From assembly GCA_022264855.1 (NCBI GenBank), contig JABYQU010000044.1:248001-312000 (forward strand): a stretch of DNA of 64,000 nucleotides, given 5' to 3'. Positions 34,337 to 45,082 of this stretch are shown one piece after another. The notes below the pieces were generated by a model. That model was not told the origin of the DNA, made no database searches, and was given only the letters and a program-made list of their open reading frames with translations. Both the position numbers and the translations under genes were made by a program. The first letter of the stretch is position 1; every line of letters begins with the position of its first letter. Origin of the DNA: Lenzites betulinus. Its lineage: Eukaryota > Basidiomycota > Agaricomycetes > Polyporales > Polyporaceae.

Positions 34337-35733
34337 TCACTGCGGTGTCGCGCCCGCCCCGAACACTTCTGCATGTATCCTGCCGCTCTCTATCCCCCTC
34401 ATCTTGAGCCCCTCGATCATATCTGTCATGAATCCCTCCGGTCCACACACATAATACTGCGCGTCTGCTACATCCAGCCGGAGAATGTCAGTCGGAACGC
34501 GCTCCAGCGCCAGCCGCCCGCGCGAGTCAAAGTCCCGGCCCTCCACCGCGTCCGCGCCCGGCTCGGAGTAGAACACATGTGTCCGCACACGCCCAGGGTG
34601 CGCCTCGCGCACGGCGCGGACGTGTGCCGCGAACGCGTGCACGCGCTCGTTGCGCACCGACTGCACCCAGCTCACCTCGCGCCGCTCGTCTGCCTTCACG
34701 AGGGTGTTTAGAATCGCGAGTAGCGGCGTGAGGCCGACGCCAGCGGAGAGGAGCACGACGGGCGCAGACGAGGCGTCGAGGAAGAACTCGCCGAAGGGGA
34801 AGGCGACGTCGAGCGTGTCGCCTTCGGATACGGTCGCGTGGAGCAGGTTGGACAGCCAGCCGGGGTGCGCGGCATGGGTGGTATCGGCTGTACCGGCAGG
34901 TGCGGTCACAGGCACGCCGGGCTCGCGCTTGACGGAAATACGGAAGTACTCGGCGTTCGGCGCGTCCGAGAGGGAGTATCTGAAATATATGGTATGTGAG
35001 CCGTGGAAATGAGCAGAAGGAGAGTGCGTACTGCCTAGACTGTTTGAAGCCGAGTTCGGGGATGAGCTTCTGGACGGAGATGTATTGCCCGGGTCGGTAC
35101 GGCTCGAGGGGCTTGCCGTCTTTGGGCTTGAGGTAAAAGGACGTAATCTCGTCCGACTCCTTCACCTTCTTGGCAACGATAAACGGGCGCCAGCCTGTCC
35201 ATTGCGCGGCCTCGTAGAGCTCGCGTTCCCGGTCGATGAAAATGTGGGCAAGATTCCAGTAGGCGGCGCCCCAGGCGTCGTACAGGTCACCCTTGAAGAC
35301 GTCGGCACCAATGACCTGAGTGATGGCCTCAAGAAGGAATTTGCCAACAATGGCGTACTGCGAAGGGACGATGTGGACAGAGGTGTGTTTGTGTGCGATG
35401 CGCTCTACGACGGGGAGGATCGGGGACAGGTCCTCGATGTTAGCGGCGTAGGCGTACACGGCGCGCGCGAGAGCTCCTGCTTGGTGGCCAAGCTGCGATG
35501 CTAAGTATTCATATGTACCAGACGGAGGTGAACGCTCGAACCTGCTGTTTGCTGTGGCTGAAGACATTGCGGAGTTCGGGGTGTGCGTCAAGCATCTGCT
35601 TGTAGAACAGAGTGGTGATAGTAAGACCGTGTTCTGCGAGAATTGGCACGGTGGCGGTAATGAGCTTGCGTTGCTCCGGGGAAAGAGGGGGAGGCCGGGG
35701 GAGACCCTCGCTGGACTCTATGATTCTGGACAT
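34337..35733 (-). CDS. YHB1: Flavohemoglobin (nitric oxide dioxygenase)
   Basis: Three exons: 35733-35542, 35492-35032, 34979-34337, 431 aa, the usual size. The globin domain opens LSPEQRKLITATVPILAEHG, contains the proximal-His segment AHKHTSVHIVPSQY, and ends near DVFKGDLYDAWGAAYW. The reductase part has RPGQYISVQ and the FAD motif RQYSLSDAP, the NAD-binding GVGLTPLLAIL, and CGPEGFM near the C-terminus. The enzyme oxidises NO to nitrate with O2 and NAD(P)H, so it defends against nitrosative stress and keeps respiration going. A TATA box lies about 65 bp upstream, consistent with inducible expression. An alternative acceptor 10 nt upstream of exon 2 would break the frame, which fixes the 35492 start. 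Confidence 0.95.
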
Positions 35734-36715
35734 GGAATGGTGTGGATGATGTGACGCAGCTTGATATTGTGCATTCTGCCGGCCTGGGGCGGGCAGTTAT
35801 ATAGGCCATCGGGTGGAGGCACGATAGACGCAAGCGCGCACCGCTCGGAGGCACGACGGTGTGTCGAGGGAGAAGACGGAGAGTGCGACCTGCGTCCAGG
35901 CCGCACCAGTCCTCCTCCCCAGCGCCGGCCCGCGCGGCACGGGGGATTGAACGTTTTCGATCGGACCCACCTTGACCCTTTGTCAAGCGTTTACGCAAAC
36001 GCCGCTCTGGGATTGGCTGGGGACTAGGTATGGCGCAAGAAAGTGTAGTGAACGCCGGAAACCGACACATACTCCGGATCCTGCTTACCTCCAGGCCACC
36101 GCGTTTCTTGGTGAGCACTTGCTTGCCAGCCGTATTCACCCGCGGAGCCAGCGCCCCTAATATTCGCTTGTAGTTTCCCGGTGGGAATGTACACCTCATC
36201 TATAGTGCGTTGCACCACCTTTGTCGCGTTACGCGTACTTTGCCGGGGATTGACACTACTGTCAGCCACAGTGGAGACTAGTAGTTCGCGTCGGTGGTAA
36301 GTAACAGGTAATGATGCTTACAGATGTATTAATTACTGAGTCGAATAGATGGCTCGAGTCTCGATGGAGCAGCTTCGGGCAAGTTGTTTCGTTCTGTTCC
36401 TTTGACTTGGTAATGGCTGAGCACTAGTCATCAGGATAGCGACATACCGTAGTGCGCATGTGTGCTGTAAGTGGATGAAGGAGTAGAGTCGGCGTATATC
36501 ATGGCATGCGCATCACAGTCCGGCCAAGACGGAGTCGGGTAAGAAGAGGGCCGACGCCCGGAATGTGGGGAAACGCGCGCCTGTCTGAGCTACAGTACGG
36601 TACAACAACTACTGAAGCTGATCTTGAATTCAAGACATCATGCACATGCCCTTGCCGGTCTCCTAACCAGCATCCTACACCCCACCAAGACGTGCGCCAC
36701 CCCTAACCTCCCGAC
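35734..36715. promoter_or_regulatory. Divergent promoter region flavohemoglobin / thioesterase
   Basis: About 980 bp between outward-facing starts. Besides the flavohemoglobin TATA box I see no clear element. Short frames here lack splice-supported partners. Confidence 0.35.
35797..35803 (-). promoter_or_regulatory. TATA box of the flavohemoglobin gene
   Basis: Reads TATATAA on the minus strand, about 65 bp upstream of the ATG at 35733. Confidence 0.5.
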
Positions 36716-37548
36716 ATGTCCTCCGAAGACGTCGCAGCGAAATTGCCCCAGTTACAAGGCGCGGCGACGGATCTCTCTCCCAAGCAACGTGCTGGCATCC
36801 TCAAATATCTGAACATTCTCCTACACGCAGACGGCGGGAAGTTCGCGCAATCCGTAGCCTCTCGCTTGGAGATGACGGAGTTTGAGGTGTACAAGCGCGA
36901 AGAGGACGGCAAGACGCAGGTCCGGGCGGTGTTCGAAGGCGTTGTGAGCGAAGGTGAGTTGAGTTACATGGGATGTGTTCGGGAGCTATCGCGCACTGCA
37001 TGGTTTCATTGAACGCTAATTCTGTTCGGACCTTCCTTGCAAAGATATGCTCAACGCGGCGGAGAACATGCATGGTGGCTGCTCTATGTACCTAATAGAT
37101 ATGTAGGTCCCCTCATCATCATCTTGCTTCCCCGTAGTGCTTACACGTGCACCGTACGCATCTTCGTCGTAGATGCTCGTCCATCGCTTTGGTCGCCCTC
37201 AGTATCACGCTGCACAATGACGCCCGGTTCGTGTCGCAGGCCATACATACGGTCTTCCACGCGCCGGCGAAGATGTGCGTGATGCTAGATACGCCCCTAC
37301 CTTACCGTATCATCTAATCTCATTACCCAGAGGAGCCAAGCTTCGTATCGTCAACAACACAATCTCTTTCGGCGCGCGGACGGTCTCCGCACGTACAGAG
37401 GTCCGTTTCATGTCTCTTCAATGTGCATATCAGACGCGCTCATGCACGTACCTGTTTCCTCGCAACATAGATATGGGACATGACAAACCGCAGGCTGGTC
37501 GCCTCGGGTTTGCACAACCAGATGCAGCCCTCTGCGCCGAAGCTATGA
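36716..37548 (+). CDS. Hotdog-fold acyl-CoA thioesterase (PaaI/ACOT13-like)
   Basis: Five exons: 36716-36953, 37045-37102, 37173-37274, 37331-37400, 37471-37548; 181 aa with consistent phases. The catalytic region reads DMLNAAENMHGGCSMYLIDI, in which HGG is the ACOT13/PaaI active-site turn, followed by CSSIALVALSITLH for the hot-dog helix. Later strands are GAKLRIVNNTISFGARTVSA and ARTEIWDMTNRRLVASG, typical of the beta-sheet of this fold. The N-terminal 60 residues (LSPKQRAGILKYLNILLHA) are an added helical part. The expected reaction is hydrolysis of a medium- or long-chain acyl-CoA; compartment not evident, since no clear targeting peptide is visible. It is divergent from flavohemoglobin with no obvious functional tie. 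Confidence 0.86.
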
Positions 37549-38188
37549 CTTGTAGCGCAGGACATGGCCCTCTCGAGTGTTCGTACCTTTGGGACAACAA
37601 TACATGCTGGGATCTGCTGCGTGCGCCTGTGCAAAGAAGCTTGACGGCTACGGCGCCCGAGGATTGTCGAGATCGAGTCCCACGCCGCCGACCACAAAGA
37701 TCATCGACAGCACGGAGTCGCGCAACGGCCGCACGCCGGTGTTATCGGCCCTGCTTATTTTGCGATGTTGCTCAGGTACGTCCATATACAATCCATTCAG
37801 TTCTGGGCTGTGGATTTCGCGAGGTGAGATGTCCTACCGGCTGCGAAGATTGAAGCGCGTGGGTTTGCCGCACCTTTAGTACCCTGTGTAGCAACCTTGC
37901 GTTGTGCCTGGGCTTACGCGGGCTAGTTCCACTTGTGCAGCATGTGGAAACGTTCACACATAACTTCTTCGTGGCCTCAAAACCTCCGCGAAATGTGGTG
38001 CATCCCCTAGGTCGTCGGACTCGCCTCGTGGTAAACCAGTGAACTAGACGGTGGGCGCTGTTCGAACGTCTTTGTGCGTATATGCGAGCGTGTCGTCTTG
38101 TGCCATTGGGGGAAGGAACTGGCAGGTATAAAGATCACCTCGGGTACCGCTCAGAGGACATACCTAGCTGGGCTTCTCTATCCCCAAA
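37549..38188. other. Intergenic, thioesterase 3' side to DUF6533 gene
   Basis: Contains a thioesterase 3' flank and the promoter of the next gene (TATA box at 38127). A GC-rich block at 37610-37770 has open frames on both strands but no recognisable protein. Confidence 0.4.
38127..38133 (+). promoter_or_regulatory. TATA box of the first DUF6533 gene
   Basis: TATAAAG about 62 bp upstream of the ATG at 38189. Confidence 0.5.
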
Positions 38189-39876
38189 ATGTCCCTGAGT
38201 ACTGAGTTCAGAGCAATGTGAGCACGCTATTTTTCATGCATGGATGAGAGTCATACTCACTACGGAACACAGTGTCATACAGAAGACGTCTATTGCGGCC
38301 GTGTTCAGTACGTTTCATCGTACTCTTGCCACTCTGGTGGAACTTTTACCACCGTCATCGTACAGCCCTATATGTGTACGAGGTGCTGATCACGTTTGAC
38401 CGCGAGGTTGAGTTGTTTTGGCACATGCCATTCACGCGGACGACAGCGATGTTCCTGCTCAATCGTTATGTATCGCTGTTGAAGTATCCTGTGACACTCA
38501 CGACGTATATACACGTCTCGCAAGAGGTATGTTTGGCTCGGCGTTCGATATACTTGACGGAAACAGTATCTGACCCATTTATAGAGGTACGACGATAACC
38601 GTGTTCACGGGGACGCGTCTTGACATGTCGTTTGACAGCTGCATTGCAATAATTCGACTGGGAGAGGTTTTGGAGATGACTCCGTACATTGTGTGGGCGT
38701 GTCAGTACTACTACCATCGCTCTCAATGGTATATGTCCTAACGCTGACATTCACTTTCAGCATTCTCCGCAATGCGCACGCATGCCCTCGTAGCGCGCAC
38801 GTGGACGCTATCCTTGGCGGTGTTTATCCTCCTGTGCGTTCCAGTTGTCACAAACATCGTGAGTAACGATTCTGCAAAGGTTATATGCGATCGAGAAGTG
38901 AATCATCTATGCGCCTTAGTATTTCTTTACCCAGTCTATTCCGGAGGTCTTTGACCGCCCCGTGCAGTGTCTGTACATTGACCAATTCCCCACAGACGTT
39001 TACATCCCGTACGTGCTTCGCATTGCCCCGCTCAGCCTATCCGGATTTTACTCATACCCATCCCCGATACGCGACGCACACGCCTCAACAGAAGTGAGCA
39101 CGACTTGTCGAGCCAGGATGCACATATCTAACTAGCAGCAGTTCTCCTCTTCACGCGCATATCCGCGATATTGGGCGACGCGATCGTCATCGTCGTGATC
39201 TGGTGCACGACCTTCCGGGGGTGGCGTGCCGCAGTTGCGGCGAATATGAAAGTATCGCTCGCTCAGATGATCATTCGCGATGGTGAGTCCACCCTGATCC
39301 CAGCACAGCTCGCTCACTGCTGACGGCGGTGTTCCTGTGCGCAGGATCAATATACTTCGTGTATGTCAGAGCGTCGAAATCAGTGTCTCAATGACAGTAA
39401 CTAACGCACGGGCCTTCATAGAGTTTTGTTGACGCTTAACGTGTTGCATATCATCTCGGCAATTACAACCGTGTTCAGTGGGAGTATCGCATACTTCGAG
39501 GAACCGTAAGCATCTTCCCGCAGCTTTTCAATACTGTGTACGCTGACCGCAGCCCTACTGGGGCGCTGCTAGGCTCATCGCAATCATCATCTCCCGTGTC
39601 ATGCTCAATCTACGCGGGGTAGATCAGGAAATCCACAACGCGCAAGACGGAGATGCGAATTTTTCGGAACTCGAGTTCAACCTCCGGAGCCTGGGAGGAG
39701 TGGCTGAGGCAGTGCAGTTCGGAGATGGGCAACTCCCAGTGGATGGCATGGAACAGGTGCGCGATAGGGCTGGTTCAAGCACTCCCTCCTGCACTCCGGA
39801 CGAAGGTTCTGATACGCCTGCTGTGTGGGAGATGTGGGGTACCGTAGAATTAGACGAGACAGCTGGTACCGACTAG
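38189..39876 (+). CDS. DUF6533-type multi-pass membrane protein, copy 1
   Basis: Twelve exons: 38189-38217, 38273-38307, 38366-38526, 38585-38586, 38639-38700, 38761-38858, 38935-39008, 39092-39093, 39142-39282, 39345-39360, 39422-39505, 39573-39876; 335 aa. The hallmark is YEVLITFDREVELFW near the N-terminus, the DUF6533 signature of Agaricomycete integral membrane proteins. Hydrophobic helices follow (RYVSLLKYPVTL, VLEMTPYIVWASFSAM, LAVFILLCVPVVTNI, ISAILGDAIVIVVIW, VLLTLNVLHIISAITTVF), about seven in all, so a receptor-like topology is plausible but unproven. The tail (from IISRVMLNLRGVD) is polar and acidic. Exons 4 and 8 are only 2 nt long; they are needed to restore frame and the same is true in the neighbouring paralogue (see findings). 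Function of the family is unknown. Confidence 0.83.
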
Positions 39877-40484
39877 GAGGGTGGACGGGAGTCTGTGACG
39901 TACGGTCGGAACTTAGAAGAGCCTCATTGACTGCGAACGAAACGTTGTATCTCGGTATACAGTCCTGAAATGATGAGTTTCCTGTAAGATTTGCGAACAT
40001 TACGACTGATCAGTGATGACGGACATGGAAGGACGTCGTGCGAGGGGAGCGTTGAGCGCCTCCTCACGGTCTTGCCACGACCACGATGATCTGCCAACGC
40101 CGGCACCGCATATCCAACCCAACGCTCATCTCTTCCCCTGGTTCAGGACTGTTCTTGATCGAGATCATCTTGCTGTGATTGACCAGTGTAACGACCCCTG
40201 TCCTATGCCATTACTACGGTCGTGCTTCCGAAAGGCTAAGTGTCCGAATCGAACTTCCTACCTGCAGCTCTAGGTCCATCTTCGCCTCGTGTATGCAGGC
40301 CCGACCTGCGCAGGCCTGTGCTAGATGATCTCTTATCTATACCCGCCAGGGGCCTTGGGACAGCTCCTCGACGTCGAAGCTTGATGAGCCAAGTCTCTAT
40401 ACTCTGCCTCCGTATATAAACCGTTCAAGCTAGTAATGACTCGCCAGTTTGCTGGTCCATTCTCGCATTATATTCGCAAGCAAC
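39877..40484. other. Spacer between the DUF6533 paralogues
   Basis: 3' flank of copy 1 and promoter of copy 2 (TATA box at 40413). The paralogues' spacer shows no other gene. Confidence 0.4.
40413..40420 (+). promoter_or_regulatory. TATA box of the second DUF6533 gene
   Basis: TATATAAA about 70 bp upstream of the ATG at 40485. Confidence 0.5.
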
Positions 40485-42214
40485 ATGGCCGATTTCGCTA
40501 GTTATCAAGCTTTTATCGAACTTCTGGAAAATTCGTAAGTTTGCCAATCTTCCATCCCATCGACTTTAGGACCACAGTTTCTGATCAAATTTTCAGGACT
40601 TTAGCGGAAAGGTCGCAACTCGTAGGATTGCTCGGTGGGCAGTGGGCACCGCCCGATGTGACAATGAACTTGGCCGCTGACTAGCGCTATCGTCGTTCAT
40701 TTAAACGTTTAGCTCTTATGCTGTACGAAATATCAATCACCTTTGATCGCGAAGTGGAACTTTTCTGGGGCATGCCGTTCACCCGGACCACTCTGATATT
40801 CCTCCTCAACCGGTACATATCACTGATGAAATATCCCGTGGCTCTTGCGTCTCTTGGTGTTACTGCACAAAAGGTCAGTCTTTAGTGCTCCCTTTACTCA
40901 TGGCGGAAATTCATCGCTGCATTCTAGGGGTACGTGCTGCGTAAAATGGTCTCGACTAATCGAGCGCGGTATACTCACTGCTCGTTCGACTCCAACCTAT
41001 CTATAGCTGCAATGTTGTGAACATGATGGGCGGAGTGGTAGAGCTCATTCCATATCTCCTGTGGGCTAGTACGTGTCACTGTTCTTGGATATCTTGGACT
41101 GATTGCTAAGTCTGATTCCAGTATTTTCTGCTATGCGCGTGTACGCGCTCTCGGAGCGTAACGCGTTCTTGGGAATCATAGTGCTATTGCTGCTTTGTGT
41201 GCCAATCGGTACGAATGTAGTACGTCCCTCCGGGAAATCCCAGTACACTTCCCTCCTTCTAACGTTCGCATTCAGTACTCTTTGTCTATCTCGACCGCGG
41301 AGTACCTTGGCGGCTCACTGGGATGTATAACCCTCATTTCTATTCCTTCAGCGCAGCTCAACCTCGCGTAAGTCACCCGCCATATCCTGATGACGTTCAT
41401 ATAAGCTAATCAACTTTGCTCTGACTCTATGCTACAGATGTTAGTATACACCTACCAGTGCGAAAAGACGAACACCCCTGACGCAGTCACACAGTGCTTC
41501 TCGTAACCCGACTGTGTGCAATCTTGGGAGATGCCATCGTCATCACGGTGACGTGGTACAAGACATACCGCGTCTGGAGGGCTGCAGTCTCGGCCGGCAT
41601 GAAGTTGTCGCTCTCCGAGATGATCATACGTGATAGTGAGCAGTTCCTCCACTCTTCCTCTGCTTCCGCTAATGGACCGAGTGCGTCAGGCTCGATATAC
41701 TTTGTGTATGCTTTACTTGTCTCGTATCACGGTCTCAGGGCTGATCCAAAATTGTGTAGGGTCCTCCTGGCTATCAATGTTTTTCATATCGCCGCGACAC
41801 TTACTTCGGTTTTCAAGGGGAGTGTAGCATCTTTCGAGGAACCGTAAGTCCAACTTCCGGACCCACGCTGCGAGACACTGAAGTATCGTCGGTTCTCCTC
41901 ATCTTAGCTTGGCTTCCATAATGATATCCCGGGCCATGCTCAACCTTCGTGAAGTGGACCAGTCGCCAAGGGACGCGGCATCTGGACCCGACGGCACACT
42001 CGTGTTCGAGCCTGCTACACATTCCGTAGTCCTGTGGGGTGACGGAGCCTACCATGATGGGTACCTCGGAGGAGACCTTGAAGGTGGACCAATCTGTATG
42101 TCTCCGTCCTCTATCGAGGACTCGGATGTATTCCGAGCCTCCGCCGCCTCTCTTGATTGGGAGGAAGAGCACGACGCGCAGTACCGGTCCACTGTTTTGT
42201 CTCGGACGTCATGA
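40485..42214 (+). CDS. DUF6533-type multi-pass membrane protein, copy 2
   Basis: Twelve exons: 40485-40534, 40597-40634, 40713-40873, 40928-40929, 41007-41068, 41122-41219, 41276-41367, 41438-41439, 41495-41635, 41690-41705, 41760-41843, 41908-42214; 350 aa. Tandem paralogue of the gene upstream: the DUF6533 core reads YEISITFDREVELFW, followed by YISLMKYPVAL, SCNVVNMMGGVVELIPYLLW, IFSAMRVYALSERN and AILGDAIVITVTW. Exons 3, 5, 6, 9, 10 and 11 have exactly the same lengths as in copy 1 (161, 62, 98, 141, 16 and 84 nt), and exons 4 and 8 are again 2 nt. Exons 1, 2, 7 and 12 differ in length, and the polar C-terminal tail has diverged most. The exon 2 donor (40634) was chosen because it gives LLALMLYE in frame; this N-terminal join is the least certain. 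Confidence 0.8.
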
Positions 42215-42807
42215 CACTCAATCTCGACGATCACATAACGCCTTTCTACGTGTCATTCCCAACCATGTTGTATAATGTTGATGTACGTGTCCGCTCGCGG
42301 CGCGAGGTGTAATACTAGACTTTCCTTTTTCGGCTCAACACTAAAAGTACATCTGGCGCTTATTCGGCAGATGTGCTCGTCTCGCACTCTCATGTCGTCG
42401 TTCCGCCTTCCGCGTCGGATGCGGAATAGGCGGGGTAACACGTCGGCTTTGCCTGTGCCAAGATTACAAAGTATGCCCTTCGCCCAACATGATTCGCCTG
42501 GGATGTGTGCACTGTGGCCTTTGTCAAGGAGAAGCTGCTCGCTCGTTTGTGCGACTGTCCGTGTCGGAAACGAAACGGAAACGTCCGTACTCTGACTAAA
42601 ATGGCAGTTGCAGAGTGGTGAGTGGTTCCGTCGACCATGCCGAGCCGATTCCGATATTGAAGTCCTCCTGCAGACATGTTCCCCAATCTGGGGCCCCGCA
42701 CTATATATGCAGAGCATGCAGAGAAATATTCTGAACAATCCGCGCTCTGCTAAGGCCTCTCCTGCTTCGCTTGCTCGCTGCTCTACGTATTGCTCAATCT
42801 TGTCGTG
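42214..42807. other. Intergenic, DUF6533 copy 2 to MFS gene
   Basis: About 590 bp. Apart from the MFS TATA-like element I see no gene; long minus-strand frames here are antisense or chance. Confidence 0.4.
42702..42708 (+). promoter_or_regulatory. TATA-like element of the MFS gene
   Basis: TATATAT about 105 bp upstream of the ATG at 42808. Confidence 0.35.
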
Positions 42808-45082
42808 ATGGAAAAGGCACACCTCAGGCAAAATCCTGCGACGGAGGCTGATGACGATGACGCTGCTCCAGCAGTCGAGAAGCCCGAGCCCGGTCATGTC
42901 ACACTATCGTCTAGACCAGGCAATCACGAGCATGCTCCTGCCTCGCATGACCCAGATCGTCCGGATCTCAGCTTCCCATTCCAGACGACAAATACCGCCG
43001 AGGGTGGCTTCACCGACGAGTACCGCCTTGCCTCCAAGACAGGATTTATCGCTGCCGACCTCGCCCTCCGACCAGTGCCTTCACACTACCACAGGCTTCC
43101 GGCTGTTCTTGCGGATCCTGAGAAGGTCCTCCGGCTGAAGGAGGTCAGGCTTGTTACCTGGTATGAGAACGACCCCGAGGATCCGCGTAATTGGAACAAC
43201 GCGTATAAGTGGTGTAAGCACCCAACAATTCGCTTTCGAGGGCGCGTCCTATCCTGACGATTTCTCCTACCGTATAGACATCACGTTCGTATGCGCGCTT
43301 TCCGTCGTGTCTATCGCATTTGCTACGGCAATCATCGCGGGAGACTTCGGTGATGTCATGGAGGAGTTTCAGGTCTCCGAAGTGGTCGTTGCACTCAGCG
43401 TCTCCCTGATGATCATCGGCTTTGGCCTTGGGCCCCTTATTCTTGCCCCGTTGGTGAGTTGTTCTTAGGCCGTATGTCGTGCATTATCTGATAGCGTTTG
43501 TCAGAGTGAACTTCACGGACGACGCCCATTCTGGGTCGCACCATTCCTTGTTTACATCAGTACGTACGGCGGCGATTCTGAACTGTTCATAACGCTAACA
43601 AAATTTGTAGTCTTCAATATCCCTTGTGCGCTGGCGAAGAACATCGGGACTCTACTTGTCTCACGATTCCTCTGCGGCCTCTTTGGTTCGGGACCGTTTG
43701 CATTGGCGGGCGGTGCCATCGCTGACATTTGGGACAACAACGAACGCGGATTCGCCGTGGCGCTTTTTGCTGCCGCGCCCTATGGGTGAGTATGGGTCCG
43801 AATCTTTCAGAAGCCGTGCTCAACTTGAGTTATAGTGGCCCAGTTCTGGGACCAATCGTCGGCGGTTTCATCGGAGAGACCGTGGGCTGGCGTTGGATAT
43901 TCTGGGTAAGTGATCCATCGATGGACGTTCTGCTTAAGCGTCTCATTCATTTTTTGTAGGTTAACATGATGTTCGCGGGTGTTGTCGTATGTCTGTGCGC
44001 CACGATCCCCGAGACGTACGCACCTGCCATTCTCCTCAAGAGGGCGAAGAGGCTTCGGGTCGAGACGGGTGACCCGCACATCACCACCGAACAAGAGCTG
44101 TTCCGGAAGTCCTTGAAGGAGATCGTCGTTGAAACAGCTGTGCGACCGTTCGGTACGTGTTGGTCCCTACACTAGCCCTTGTCCGCGAGCTGATATTTCT
44201 GCAGAAATGATTGCGACGGAGCCCATCTTGACGCTCTTGTCCCTCTATGCGTCGCTAATCTACGGTCTCCTGGTGCGTTCAGCGTGATTCTCCATGTGTC
44301 ATGACGAGTTCTCACGTACGTGCAGTATGCGTTCTTCTTCAGTTTCCCAATTGTGTTCTCGGAGGGATATGGGTACAACGACGGCATCACCGGGCTCATG
44401 TTCTGCTCTGTGCTCATCGGAGTCGGCCTCGCGCTGTTCGTCACGCCCCGTCTGGAAAGGGATTACCTCCGCCGAGCAAAGGAGAAGGGCGGGCATGCCG
44501 ATCCCGAGGATCGTCTCATAGGCATGATGATCGGATGTTGGTTCATCCCTATCGGTGAGTTTAAGCCGGACATCGCTGTGGAATCTTATGCTAACACATT
44601 GTCAGGCATGTTCATCTTCGCATGGACGAGCCCTCCTACGGTCATGCCCGGAGGCGGGAATTGGGTCGGCCCATGCTCTGCGGGCATTCCCTTCGGGTTC
44701 GGAAGTGAGTACCCGAAAATGCTATGCATCCTCCACAACGTTACTGATGCACGTACCTAGTGGTCGTCCTCTACTTCTCCGCCAACGCGTACATCATCGA
44801 CGCATACCCGGGCTACGTCGCGTCGGCTCTCGCGGCGAAAATCGTCATCCGCTCCGGGCTCGGCGCCGCAACCCCCCTCTTCATCACGGCGATGTTCCAC
44901 AACCTCGGGAACGGATGGGCGGCGTCCGTCTGGGGCTTCATCTCGCTGGGACTGGTGAGTCGCCGCGTATTTGCTTCCGGCGGGGCGCGAGACTGACACA
45001 GCACGCGTGCCAGATCCCGATCCCCTTCTGCTTTTACCGCTATGGGAAGTGGGTGCGCAGCAAGTCAAAACGCGCGATATGA
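42808..45082 (+). CDS. MFS transporter (DHA1-type drug/polyamine family)
   Basis: Eleven exons: 42808-43213, 43278-43453, 43505-43559, 43611-43785, 43836-43905, 43960-44152, 44205-44272, 44326-44554, 44606-44704, 44761-44954, 45014-45082; 577 aa. A hydrophilic N-terminal part of about 130 residues ends in WYENDPEDPRNWNNAYKW, the membrane-entry signature of fungal DHA1 carriers. The loop between helices 2 and 3 carries motif A as LAPLSELHGRRPFW, and later GPVLGPIVGGFIGETVGWRW matches the antiporter-type motif C. A central loop (KRAKRLRVETGD) separates the two six-helix halves, and SANAYIIDAYP is the conserved helix-11 region. Such proteins export xenobiotics or carry polyamines across the plasma membrane by proton antiport; the substrate is not predictable. 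The start was placed at 42808 because the upstream extension lacks an ATG. Confidence 0.93.
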
